DNA of 64,000 nucleotides, from positions 16,962,068 through 17,026,067 of the forward strand of contig OZ022259.1 in assembly GCA_963978905.1 (NCBI GenBank), given 5' to 3'. Each line of letters opens with the position of its first letter. Within the stretch, counting starts at the first letter, position 1. The translations under genes and the position numbers were made by a program. Below, in pieces: positions 1-9,975 of this stretch. Source of the DNA: Trichostrongylus colubriformis. Taxonomy: Eukaryota; Nematoda; Chromadorea; Rhabditida; Trichostrongylidae. Under the pieces are notes generated by a model that was given only the letters and a program-made list of their open reading frames with translations, ran no database searches and had not been told where the DNA came from.

Positions 1-281
1 GACCGTCCAGTTCGGATTTTAACAATAGGAGCAACTCTTGGAGCGTGTAAGTTCGTGGTAGTCATGTAATATTAATGTGGCGAGAAAGCGCAGCAGGAAG
101 TAAAAAAGGAGTGGTCCGCGCCGGATGATAAAAACAGGTGCAATATCTTCGCAAGCACCAGAGAAGATGTATCCAGTGCAGAGGAGAAAACTCGGACCAC
201 TCCATGGAGAAGTAATGAGCGTGTAGTAAATGAAATCTTTGTCCAAGTTGACCTGGGAAAATATGTTAATTCATTGTTCAG
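1..281. other. Edge sequence, probably JMJD4 intron
   Basis: No exon could be supported here. A gtaagt donor sits at position 47, and the short open stretch before it has no convincing similarity to JMJD4. The remainder up to the ttcag at 279-281 looks like intron. Confidence 0.3.
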
Positions 282-3200
282 GCAGATGTGATGACCTTAG
301 TTCAAAATCCGGGCGAAATCGTTTTTGTGCCAACGAACTGGTACCATCAAGTCCACAACCTCGTAAGTGACAGCGAGTTTGAATTTGGGCCATGTCTTCC
401 ATGTCGACTTTTAGACTGATTTAGGAGGACACAATATCAATCAATCATAATTCACTAAATGCGTCAAATATATATCTCGTTTATGAGTTTCTTTGCCGCC
501 ATCTCAAGCTGGTAAAGGAGGAAATAGGTCACCTGTCGGATATATTTTCAAAAAGGGAAATGTTAGAACAAGAGCAGGTAACCACTTACACGGTACAATA
601 CCAAAAACGTTATGTAGCTCAAAAGGTTGAAACCATATCTGACCATGAATGTCTGTGAAACAAAAAACAAACCAGCGGTTCACTAATACAGTGCGTTTCA
701 TAATTATAAGGTCACCCCTGAATTTCAGGTTTTCTTGACAACACTCCATTGAGGAATCTTTTCAGTCTCATAGACGGATTCCTCCCCTGAAATAACCCCC
801 GTGTCCGATTTTTGGTAGCAGTCTCGTTCACCTTATGTTTTTAGGAGTATTTTTTTGTTTTTTGCACCGTTTCATAATTATAAGGTCACCCTGAAAAAAG
901 AAAAAAGTTAAGGCCCCGGCAGGTCTGTGATGGTAGATTTGTCTTCCAAATACATCTTCGAGATACATATTCAATCGTCTTGTGGCCAGCTTCTATGTTC
1001 CGAGAGAAAAGCCCAGATTTGGGATTCTTGTGATGCTAGGCTCAGTTTAAGAGCCATTCCCAAAAAAATCGGAAGATTCCTGTGCTCAGTTAGATGACAT
1101 TCGAGAGATTCGGTGTCTTCAGATGTTTTTCAGGCTCTGGACTCCCACGTGAGATTATTATCATCAACGAGGAAAGGATTGTGGAAGCCACTTCCTACAA
1201 CACCTCCTCCATGGACCAGATTTGTTTGGAGTTAAACCACTTTTAGTCTGGAACCACAGCGTGTACAGCAGCGAGGAAGAGCAGAAACATCACTGAAGAA
1301 ATAATGAAGTAGTTTCCGAGGCATACAGCACTCCATAAGACGGAACGACTTCAATTCATAAAGTTGTTCTTGAGCACGGGTTGAACGAAACTGAATTTGC
1401 ATAGCAGTTGCACCCTGCATGCGAATAATTCCATCCGAATTGTACTTTTGAGTCTGAAAATACTCTATTTGTAGGGTGCTGACGGGTAGAGGTAGTACTA
1501 GCTTGGTCTGAGAAGTGCGCCGATCTAGCGGAGCCTTGGCAAATTTTCTGGGAGAAGGGTGATGGCCTGTTTTCGGCAATGAGGTTGCATTGAACCTTGC
1601 CTTCGAAACCTGCAGAATGAACTCCAGAGACTGCTAGAAGATCTTACGAAGAAATCAGTTGCCTCTTGGAGTCGACCGGCTCTTCATAATTGCGTCTAAC
1701 ATCATGACAAGGCTGTTGTTCAAGTAGGTCATTCGACGGAATTGTGGTTAAAGTTCCGAAATACGGACCTCCAGCCATAGATAACATGCATTCTTGGTCT
1801 CAGCTCTATTGGGGAGATCTGGAAGACATCGCCGCAAAAATATTTACCCCAGTAATCGCCAATTCTGGGGAGCAAAGCTGCTGAAACAGGCATTGTAGAA
1901 GACTGGAACAATATCTGTGGTAAGGCTCTTCGAAATTTCCTTTCTACATTCCCAAACGGCTAGTTAATGTCGTTCTCAAACAGGAGGGAACCATAGATTA
2001 TAAGCTCCTTCGAATGCGCTGTTAACTCTAGCTAATCTTCTCTTTATTTGGGGTGACCTTATAATTATGAAACGGCACAAAAATCAGAAAATATTCATAG
2101 AAAAATCGGGCTAAAAGGTAATGTCATCAAAACTAGTGTGGAAGGGTTTTCTGTGGTGGAGAATCTGTAAAAAATACTCAAAAAATTTTCGGCTGGCTGT
2201 GTATTCTGAAAACCGAAAATTTGGGGGTGACCTTATAATTATGAAATGCACTGTAGAGAGTAGGGTTCTATGTGGATGCGAGGGTCACTTTATACCAACG
2301 CACATCAACCTCCGTCCTAGTAAGAAATAATCTAGTCAAGATGAGGATTAGAAAGAATTACCAAGAAAGAGCTAAAAGGCAATGATGCGGATTTAGGTAA
2401 CTACACTCGGCAAGAAAATAAGCTCAGCTGTGGACGAACCACTTTTGCCCCCTCCCCTCCCCACCCCTCCGCGCCCTCATCCAATGTATCCACATGGTCC
2501 CGCCATTGGGTATCACGACTTGGTTACTTTTCAAGCATCGCAGAAAAGTGAAACACTAAAAACATCAAAGGAAAGCGTGCAGTCCTGCACTTACGGTCGA
2601 CAGAATCAATTTTGCCTGGGGGCACAATTTGACCTATCATGTTAAACACTGTGATCATTGACAGCTGAATAATTATGAGAAATCTGATGACTCCTGAACC
2701 TCTTTCGGTAGTTACTGTAGTTACCTCAACCTAGCATGAAGGCTTTAAAAAACTGATTAGGGGTCGAATAAAGTCGGGGGGGGGGGGGGGAGACGCAATC
2801 TTGCGTCGACGTCGAAGCCCTTTCCCTCCCTAGGCTAAAGTTAAAATTGATACCCCTCCCACATAAAAAGCATCTGTAATAGCAAAGGTCTCATCTGCTT
2901 CAGCCTAAGTGGAGGGAAGGAAGCTATGACGTCGGTGGAAATTTTGCGTCCCCCCAACTTTATTTGACCCCTGATTAGGCCTTTTTTCTAGGAATTTTAA
3001 CTCCATTCAATCAAAATGACCTGGTAGGCAAAGGACCATTAAGCTTGAGAAAATTTTGTGGATCAAGTTCCTTTATGGCGCAGGAGGTCAGAAGTATCTC
3101 TCTATAAACCGCACGTAGATTTGCCCTGAATTGCCTTTGTAGAAGATTCAACTCCAACGTCTATAAAACCAAAACCATTGTCTGAATTAAACAACAAGCA

Positions 3201-3572
3201 ACAGCATGTTCGAAAGCAAGGAAATGTACCTGGAATCCAGAAGAATCTCAGAGCTAGACCTGGAACAGATAAATAGTCCCATAATTGCAGTTTGTGCTTG
3301 GCGCCGATGCTCGTCTGAATATGCCGCGTCTGCGGCGTCTACTCCAGTTGGTCATTTCTGATCGTAGTCGAGACCCACAAGCGATCTGCTATGTATGTTC
3401 CCGTCATGGCAACCCAATGGAATGCAGTAAGGATTCTGAATGTTTGAAGCGGTTCAGCTCACAATGCAGCTGCACCACTGGGAAATGTGGGGTTTGTGAG
3501 TTATTCATGCGATCTTTCGAGATCTCCATAGCGATCTCCTTATTAGAGAGGCTTACTTCAGATGGGTTTTAA
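282..3572 (+). CDS. jmjd-4: JMJD4-type JmjC 2-oxoglutarate oxygenase, 3' part (three exons)
   Basis: Exons 282-362, 425-577 and 3291-3572 read in one phase-0 frame of 172 residues plus stop. Seen: exon one has a ttcag acceptor and encodes PGEIVFVPTNWYHQVHNL, the C-terminal part of a JmjC double-stranded beta helix; its last His-x-x-x-His region supplies the distal metal ligand in this family. Exon two (ttttag-type acceptor, gtaacc donor) begins EDTISINHN, the conserved JMJD4 continuation. Exon three follows a 2.7-kb intron and runs to TAA; it starts FVLGADARLNMPRL, matching the helical JMJD4 tail in spacing, then becomes Cys-rich. Known: human JMJD4 hydroxylates a lysine of translation termination factor eRF1. 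The N-terminal half and the HxD motif lie off the left edge. A possible 18-nt exon before the gtaagt at position 47 is too weak to call. Identity is firm for exons one and two, moderate for exon three. Confidence 0.8.
689..2253. mobile_element. Tc1/mariner-like element with IR/DR ends, in a JMJD4 intron
   Basis: The element starts CAGTGCGTTTCATAATTATA and ends with the inverse of CAGTGCATTTCATAATTATA. A TA sits on each side (687-688, 2254-2255), as for Tc1/mariner insertions. The same roughly 30-bp motif recurs internally on each side (864-892 and 2049-2077), about 175 bp from each tip. Each terminal inverted repeat therefore carries two direct copies, the IR/DR layout known from the Tc1 group, where transposase binds both. 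Total length is 1565 bp, right for a full Tc1-sized element. The 1.15-kb interior has no intact transposase and I could not recognise even a relic of one, so it is either very decayed or non-autonomous. Confidence 0.75.
2761..2970. mobile_element. 210-bp foldback MITE, copy 1, 8-bp target duplication
   Basis: The ends are GGGTCGAATAAAGTCGGGGG and the inverse of GGGTCAAATAAAGTTGGGGG. Perfect 8-bp duplications CTGATTAG flank it at 2753-2760 and 2971-2978. A long G run, then gacgcaa..ttgcgtc and the cctaggct motif, make it strongly self-complementary. It lies in the JMJD4 intron. A second copy is at 50700-50953. An 8-bp duplication fits hAT, P or Merlin class elements; the superfamily is not determined. 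Confidence 0.8.
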
Positions 3573-3710
3573 ACTTGCTATAGTGAATTAGGGCTTACTT
3601 CTAAGTGCTTCAATTCTTATTTCATTTAAATGTTCTGTTGTTCTCTCTTTTTCTGCCACTTTTTTTTTGTTTTAGCGAGAATTTTTGGACGTACACTTTG
3701 TCCTGCTGTA

Positions 3711-3908
3711 CTTTTCTTTCAACAGTAGCAGCAGCTTAAGTAGAAATGAGCATACTTACCGAATTCCATAGCTGTCAGTGTCATGAATGGCTACGTCCCA
3801 TTCAAGTATAAATTCTACGATACCGAAGATGTGCTCGAAGCAGCGGAACACACTGGTCTCTGCCTCTATTCCAGTCACGGTAGCCCCAAAGTAAATATCA
3901 TCGAAGGT
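3711..3908 (-). CDS. Unrecognised protein, C-terminal exon(s)
   Basis: On the - strand an open stretch ends at a strong donor (CG then gtaagtatg, position 3757) and reads TFDDIYFGATVTGIEAETSV, then a segment ending DTDSYGI. A plausible short final exon just downstream (below about 3713, after a 44-nt intron) would add a Lys/Arg-rich tail and a stop. Upstream the likely acceptor is ctagtag or gggaag near 3908. The + strand of the same segment is also open and has weaker splice sites, so strand choice is not certain. The gene would lie tail-to-tail with JMJD4. Earlier exons may include 4317-4478. No family was recognised. Confidence 0.4.
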
Positions 3909-4315
3909 ACACAAGCTTCCCTACTAGATTATCAACAAAAGCTGTGAATGTGCATCTAAGAACTGCATGACTATCGTCGAGTTATTGCATACAGTTTTAT
4001 CATACTTTTATTTGTCAGTCATTTTTTGAAGCTCCCGTGGCACTTTACTCATTCTATGAAAAAAAAAAGCTGTATTACCCGGTTATCCTTCAATACATGC
4101 TTCTTGGTACGTTCACTGTTTGTGGTTCGAAACTGATAAGCAGTCGCCTAATCAATGAAATTGTTTTCATTGGGGTACTAGCCATGTTCAACTGAAAAAG
4201 CTCTTCGCATTATTTACGCGTAGTTTCCTGTGAGTGGAAATACGGTTGCGTACACGCTCTTCATCAAAACGCGGTTTTAGTATTATTAATTCTATATTTT
4301 ATTATATTTATTTCA

Positions 4316-4478
4316 GCCAGTGTTCTCATTTTTCAACTGTCCTTTGCTACAATTCTCAATGAAGATGATGTATTCTGACCTTCGCACAGGAACTTTTAGA
4401 GGCACCACGGAGGGGATGAAGCAGCGAGCATCCATGTTCACTAGAGCCAACCCCTTAGTTTTTGAAGACACCAGGAGG
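4316..4478. CDS. Candidate exon, strand ambiguous
   Basis: On the + strand a textbook acceptor (tatttatttcag) and a gtaagg donor enclose about 162 open nucleotides starting PVFSFFNCPLLQFSMKMMYS. On the - strand the same DNA is open as well and ends in a stop, including ARCFIPSVVPLKVPVRRSEY. One - strand splice to the 3757-3908 exon would be in phase. Both readings are open, so I report the segment but not a product. Confidence 0.3.
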
Positions 4479-4664
4479 GTAAGGAGAAAGTAAGAACTAA
4501 GAATACCTGCTCTGTAATATCAAACCTTTCACTTCAGGAGAGGTGATGTAACGCAAAATTAACACAGAAAAGCGCGTCTGGGGTCTGATCACTGTCTGGC
4601 AGCACGGCGTGTTGTTCTGCAGTTCATCAGCTGGGCGAGTTCCTGGTGAGGAAGTACGACGTTC

Positions 4665-5399
4665 GCGGTTCGGGTGATTTAGCCTCCACCCGTCTGCAGT
4701 CTACTCTAATCTAACCTACTGACGCAGAGGGGCGTGAGGGAAAAGGAATTTTGAGTTACTATTTTTCGGTTTCTTCGCCGTTTTATTTCTTCTTTCTCTA
4801 CTAGTATACTGCTGAGCAACCCTACTTACATATTCCACAAACTGCCGAATTTCCCTCTTCCGATGTCTTTGAAGAAATTGGAAAGGGTAAATTTGGCAGA
4901 GTTGTGGAATAGTTGGAGAATATGAAAATAGTCGTGCCTAGCAGTGTAACAGCAGAGGAAGAACGGAATAAAACGAACGGCAAGAAGCCCAAGAAATAGG
5001 AGCCTGAAATTCTCCCATCACTCCTTCCTTTCGCGACCCTCTGCGTCACTAGCCGCGGGCAGACTGCAGACGGGCGAGAAGCTAATTTAGCCGGCCACGA
5101 ACCTTAATCCCGCCCTCGCCCGCAACTCCACGACGGATGCGTGGCAGCGCGAGTTGCGGTCCTGCGGGATCGTGATAAGACCCCAAGCTTTTTAATGTGA
5201 ATTTCGTCGTACATAATCTCTTTCGAACTGGAATGTTTGTTTTCAGAGAACGGGTCTTCTCACTTCTCACTTTCTCCTAACCCCAGGCAATGCCTTCAGT
5301 GGTGGGCATCAAAACAAGTTCGCCCGCTTTCCTTAGTATCGACGAAGACCCGAAAAATGACCTCAGATCTCTGCGTTGACTTAGTATTTTCTGCCCAAA
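4665..5399. repeat. Dispersed 0.3-kb repeat, two copies head to head
   Basis: A reverse copy (about 4665-4850) and a forward copy (about 4905-5245) flank a short centre. Hallmarks are a stretch like gaatatgaaaatagtcgtgc followed by agcagtgtaacag, then a run rich in gaa/cgg, cctctgcgtcactag, a GC-rich core with gcgggatcgtgataagaccc, and cctctttcgaactggaatgttt at the far end. The same order appears at 18822-19110, 20338-20610, 43940-44290 and, reversed, 56150-56345. No protein signal was found. The solo LTR starts immediately after this copy. Confidence 0.65.
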
Positions 5400-5525
5400 C
5401 CCCTTGTCGCGGATCGCCGCGACGATGGCCTCGGGGGCACCGCGCTCCCTGGCCCGTCCGCGCTGCGGCGCCGCTTGTCGCGTCATGCGACACGCGGTGG
5501 CTCCGCCCTCTGTGGTCGAAGCCGG

Positions 5526-5533
5526 TATAAAAG
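5526..5533 (+). promoter_or_regulatory. TATA box of the solo LTR
   Basis: TATAAAAG within the U3 part of the LTR, about 120 bp from its start. It is the only clear core promoter seen in the window and could drive transcription to the right. Confidence 0.6.
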
Positions 5534-5839
5534 ACCGGCTGCCAGCTGCCAGTCGGTTTTCACCGGGCAACGCCATGATGCTACCCGGGATCCAGGGGTG
5601 CCGTCGCACTCTTGGCTCACGAGTAGCGGAGCGCTGGCACATGAGTTGGCCGGTGTCCACCCCTGCTCCCCGACTGGGAGCAGCCGTGTGTTCAGATCCC
5701 CGCGAAGGCACCGACGACCACATGGCTACGTAACACCAGCCGGATGGGGGTCTACTACGTGCAGCCGACTGTCAGGAGTCGCCCTAGCGAAGGCGACTTG
5801 TGGGAGCCAGGTATGATACTTATATTGTTATTATTACGT

Positions 5840-5845
5840 AATAAA
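5840..5845 (+). terminator. Poly(A) signal of the solo LTR
   Basis: AATAAA followed by a T/G-rich stretch (tgtgttggttatttattctg), about 310 bp after the TATA box, as expected for an LTR R-region end. Confidence 0.5.
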
Positions 5846-6628
5846 TGTGTTGGTTATTTATTCTGTTGTATGTTTACATGTTGTCCATATGTCATATTTC
5901 CATGTTGTGTCTTGTCATGTTTAGTGCTGGGGGCAGGTTGCCAGTGAAGTGACGTTCAGGGTTCGACGGCCCTCAGTCGGTGTAACGGGCGGTGTAGGGA
6001 ATAGGTCGGTAAGACCCTTAGGTCCCCAGGGTGGGTCCGCCCTGTCGGCCGTTGTGGCGGCCACGGGGTGTCTCCGGTGGGGGCGTCTGGGGGGCATCAT
6101 CATCCATTGGGTGCCTCCTGGATGCGAGAGGTTTGTGTGCGCTAGGACGATGCAACACGCGAAGTCAAAAGGATGCCTTTGATCCGCGACACCCCTATCA
6201 CAGTGATCTTTTCACCAGTATGTCCAACGCGGGTGGCAGCCAAGTACAGGTCTACCTCTCCAAATCCAGTTTCGCGCGTTTCACCGATTATCCCAACGAT
6301 TATTCCAATCTTTGGGAACCCTTATCTCTATTTTAAGGGACTCATATTCAGCCTGACTGACCATCCACCTTATCGCAACCATGGTTTCTGAGTTGTGCAT
6401 TCATTATTGTCTTCATGAATAACAACAGTAGTGACGTCAAACGGATAGCAGCTATAGAACACAACAAAAGGCACATAAATACCTAACAACGGAAATCACA
6501 GCAACATGAGAGGCGATGTATGAGTGATCGTGCTTTCTGTTTCCTGATGAAAAGTGCTATTCCAACTACATCTTTGCGAGGATAGTACCGCGATGAAACC
6601 CTCATGGTGATGAGGTAACCAATTTACT

Positions 6629-7704
6629 TCATAACTCCTTCTTGATTCTCAAAATTTTAAATAAAACTACATCGGTAGCATCATCATAAGATATCTTAGT
6701 TACATCAAAATTTTCCCTGAGAGTGTCAAAAAAATGTTCATCCTTGGGATAGCGAATCTTGCTCGCCATTAGCATCACATTATCAGGGGTAATTAGCTGC
6801 ATAATTACTTTTTGCAAAGCATCGAAAAGTTCCTCGTTGTAAACTAAATCTGCACCCAGGATGACGTCTGCTGACAAAGGATTGTGAGGAAGAGCCGTCC
6901 AGTCTAGTGGTACAATGGTAATAGCCGACATTTCCTCTTCCTGGAGATTCGCTATAAGATTCTCTTTGAGCAGTGGAATGGCTGAAGGCTGATCCGTGGT
7001 CAGCACCTTTTTAGCGGAAAGCTTGGCAGCAACAATGGATGGGAGGCCTATGCCAGCGCCGAGCTCGAGTAACTGACGGCCACGAACAAGTTCTGGGTGG
7101 GCGACGAGGTATTCCGATAGTACGATTGCCTTAAAACGATAATGAAGCAAGAGGATGAGAAGACATGCATTTGAGAGCTTTTATGAGATATTTTTGTTTT
7201 TTGACCGAGGGATATACAGATTTCGCAAGTGCGATCCTGATTTTGCGGAGAACATGTGGAATGAAATGCAGTGGCGGTGTGATTCCGAAATTTGGGGACC
7301 ACGAGGTGAAGGCAAACGAATGAGCTCAATAACGTTTCACTTCAGTTAGTAGCGGACATGTAAAAAGTTTTCAAGTAATATAAAATGAGTACTTAAATTG
7401 TGTAAATCTACTCACCGAATCCCAGAGAACGCCAGCTACACCATTTTCATTCCAATTTTGTTTCAGATTTATTGAAAACGAGCCGATGTTCACCGACTTT
7501 TCTCTAGCTAAGAATCGCTTGAGCGGCGTCTGCAATGAAGGTTCTAAAGTCCGTTTTCACGAAAAGAAAACCAGGAAGTGGCAAGCTTCCACGAGCTCAT
7601 TGTGATTTTTTGCTGATAGGCTGAACGTGTAGCCATGCACATCGCAGATTTATTCAATAGGTTCGATCGACATCGAGACGACCTACCTCGTTTAAAGACA
7701 GCAT
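6629..7704 (-). CDS. METTL21-type protein-lysine methyltransferase
   Basis: Three exons, 7704-7687, 7529-7416 and 7129-6629, all phase 0, give 210 residues (human METTL21A has 218). Seen: the six-codon first exon starts ATG and ends at gtaggt. Exon two encodes the N-terminal strand region ending NGVAGVLWDS. Exon three holds the Rossmann core: SAM motif I LLELGAGIGLPS (about 65-75), acidic residue D90 after strand two, LDW at 119-121, and the family-16 DxxY motif ILGADLVYNEE (D138, Y141), then IRYPKDEHFF and a short tail. Known: METTL21 enzymes trimethylate lysines of HSP70-type chaperones and related proteins in the cytosol. Which METTL21 paralogue this is cannot be settled. Introns are short (286 and 157 nt). 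No upstream trans-splice acceptor was judged certain. Confidence 0.88.
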
Positions 7705-9315
7705 TAGGGGTAATGTGGTAATGGAGAAATCCCTAAAGAAGTCACTCACATTGTAGTCCTGGACCTAAGAAGGCTACTTGTAGCGAAATCCCGGTGATAA
7801 AGCGCCCCTCCGAGCTGTAGAAACGCCGCAAAACGCCGCAACCGCCCATCTGTCCCGCCGCTTGATAAGTCGATCCCGCCTCCGGTTGACGTAATTCGCG
7901 ATCGAATGGGGTGGGAGCGGCCAAGGAGATGCGGCAGGATCGAAGGTTTTGCGCCGCGCTTTCGCAGTTTTAGCTTGAAGCTCACTCCAAGAAATAGATG
8001 CTGTCGTATTTTCAAACATTCCCTTGTGTTTACTTGGCAACATCCCAATGGGGAACTAGATCAGACTACCCGTTTCTTGACGGACACGTAGTCCACGTCG
8101 AGAATCAACAGTGGAGAGGGGGTCCTATTTCTCGGGTTTTTGGCCAATTCCATCCGTTGTTTCTTCACTGTCCTGTTACTAGGCATCTCGACTTTCACAT
8201 TCATTACTTCTTTTACTTTTCGTCCGACTTTCCCCTAATGCTGCCTATAAATAAATGGGATTGGGCTCTATGTGTCTAAGGTAGGCAGCACACCTGTAGC
8301 TAAAAATTACTCACGGCTTCATGCCTGTGCTACACCTCCAGAATTTAGTGATGCCTGCTCCCACACTTCACGCTTGGGGCCATAGAGCGCCAGAAATGGT
8401 TATTTTGTTGGACCTCTCTCTGGAGTGGGAACATTGATAAAGGGTGACAAATTTTGAATGGGGTACCATTCAGGATCAAGCATAACGGTCTAGCATGGAG
8501 GCAAATCTGTGAGAAAACGACCCTTTTCCTGGTCGAACTTCCGCCCATCTGTCCCGCATACTCAAGGTGTCTTCCTAAAAAAAGGTAACTGATAATCATA
8601 GCATTGCCACCTAATACTACATACGAGTATTGATTGACGATTTTCTCTTTCTAAAGATCACCATATCGGTACAAAAAACATCAAGCCCTTTGGAATAGAT
8701 GGTCCAGAATTACTCGAAGACTTTTCTGAACTATAATCCCTACTTTGCGACCAAAAATACGACCCCCTGGATTCCTCAAACCTGGTGCCAGCTCTCTACC
8801 ATCAGTGCGAAGCACAACGAATTCGGTGACCCTGTATTCAAGCCATTATCAGCTGGAATCATCAGCTACCGCCTACCAACACTGTTCCATCCCACTCCAA
8901 AGACAACTCACGAGTACCATGCTCCTACAGTCAATCTGGAGGGCGCATCCCAAAGCAAAGCCGCGTTCATACTTTGGGCAACAGCTCCGGCATCGGTGCG
9001 CAAAGTACGATAGCGACCTAACACTTCCTATTTGTCCTCATCAGTTGTTATCGCTTTTTTTGTCACTAACTACTGTAACCGTCAAGGTTCCCATGCCAAT
9101 CTATATAATTCTTTCGATTCGAATGTCAAAGTTCTCATGTTGACGCAAGAATGCAACAGGTTTGGTGACGCCCTCCGACATCTCTTATCAGCGCTAACCA
9201 GCAATCATCATTTTTTGTCACCCAGCTTCAGTACCGTCCGCATACATAAGGTCTAGTAGTGGCAAAAGTGTGACGAAATCCCATCCTTTGATGCCGGTTA
9301 AAAAATTACGACAGT
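7705..9315. other. Intergenic repeat-derived DNA
   Basis: No gene supported. The phrase ccgcccatctgtcccgc recurs at about 7846 and 8540. A segment near 8100-8210 (gagaatcaacagtgg ... ctcgactttcacattc) has relatives near 25920 and 33210-33350. Open frames around 7750-8090 and 8699-9143 lie in this material and show no domain. Confidence 0.4.
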
Positions 9316-9316
9316 C

Positions 9317-9497
9317 TTAGGCCGCGTTCATTCTTTGCGCCGGCAGGGCACGGCTGCGTTCACAGGCAGCGAGGCAGAGTGATACGGGGAAGGTGCGCAG
9401 ACGACGCAGGCAACGAGACAGGGTGACACAGGCGAAGAAGCAGAGACACACAGCCACGCCCTGCCGCCGGCATCGCAAAGTATGAACGCGGCCCTAG
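9317..9497. mobile_element. MITE of the GGCCGCGTTC family
   Basis: The ends TTAGGCCGCGTTCATTCTTT and the inverse of CTAGGGCCGCGTTCATACTT enclose a GC-rich, self-complementary core (gccggcagggc ... gccctgccgccggc). The same terminal motif occurs at one end near 13840 and 57397, and forms the tips of the 47399-50656 palindrome. Weaker relatives are near 39830-40090, 52388 and 55495. The target duplication is not clear. Confidence 0.7.
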
Positions 9498-9661
9498 TGA
9501 CTTTTACCTCATGACGTCTCTGATCACACCTTGTCAAGTGAAATCACTTTCCACCGCCCATTGCCGCTGCTTCCCTCCCAACTCCAACATAAAACATTCG
9601 TCACTTCAAACCTTTTGGCTTAGATGGGTACAAATATTCATGTATCCGCTCTCAAACCCAA

Positions 9662-9753
9662 ACTCAACAGACATTTTAGCCAATCGTATAAAGTAAGATG
9701 ATTTCCGACTCAACAGACATTTTAGCCAATCATATAAAGTACGATGATTTTCA
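9662..9753. repeat. Tandem duplication, 46-bp unit, two copies
   Basis: Starting actcaacagacattttagcc, two consecutive 46-bp copies differ at only a few bases (cgtataaagtaag versus catataaagtacg). Confidence 0.75.
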
Positions 9754-9975
9754 TATGGCCATGTAATTTCCATCTTTTCAGGCAACACGTGTTAGTCTCG
9801 CTCTAAAGCTTAAACCAATCTTGGTGATAAAATCGAAGATGGGACAGATACCTGGTTGTCATCGTACAGAACAAGAGCTTGCGCATCGACAGCCGATGAG
9901 GCCATTGTTTCTTCTATGATCACAAGCAGTAAAGCACAATAAACATTCATATCGTGACCATCGTCGTGTCTAAAG

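Larger units (their letters stand above)
5405..6191 (+). mobile_element. Solo LTR of an LTR retrotransposon (787 bp, 5-bp TSD)
   Basis: The segment begins TGTCGCGGATC and ends GATCCGCGACA, a perfect 11-bp inverted repeat carrying the TG...CA ends of LTRs. Identical CCCCT duplications flank it (5400-5404 and 6192-6196). Inside, in the expected order for U3-R-U5, are a GC-rich promoter region, a TATA box (TATAAAAG, 5526-5533) and an AATAAA poly(A) signal (5840-5845) followed by GT-rich DNA. There are no gag/pol sequences or second LTR nearby, so it is a solo LTR left by recombination. The 5-bp duplication fits BEL/Pao or Gypsy types. Several open frames in it are GC-rich chance ORFs. Confidence 0.88.

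Noticed and set aside
1100..1911. Protein-like frames inside the Tc1-like element
   Set aside because: They were tested as a transposase relic on both strands; no HTH or DDE motif could be seen and stops are frequent.
5277..5816. Long overlapping ORFs on both strands (up to 148 codons)
   Set aside because: They lie partly within the GC-rich solo LTR, have no domain and overlap in four frames; stop codons are rare there because of GC content.
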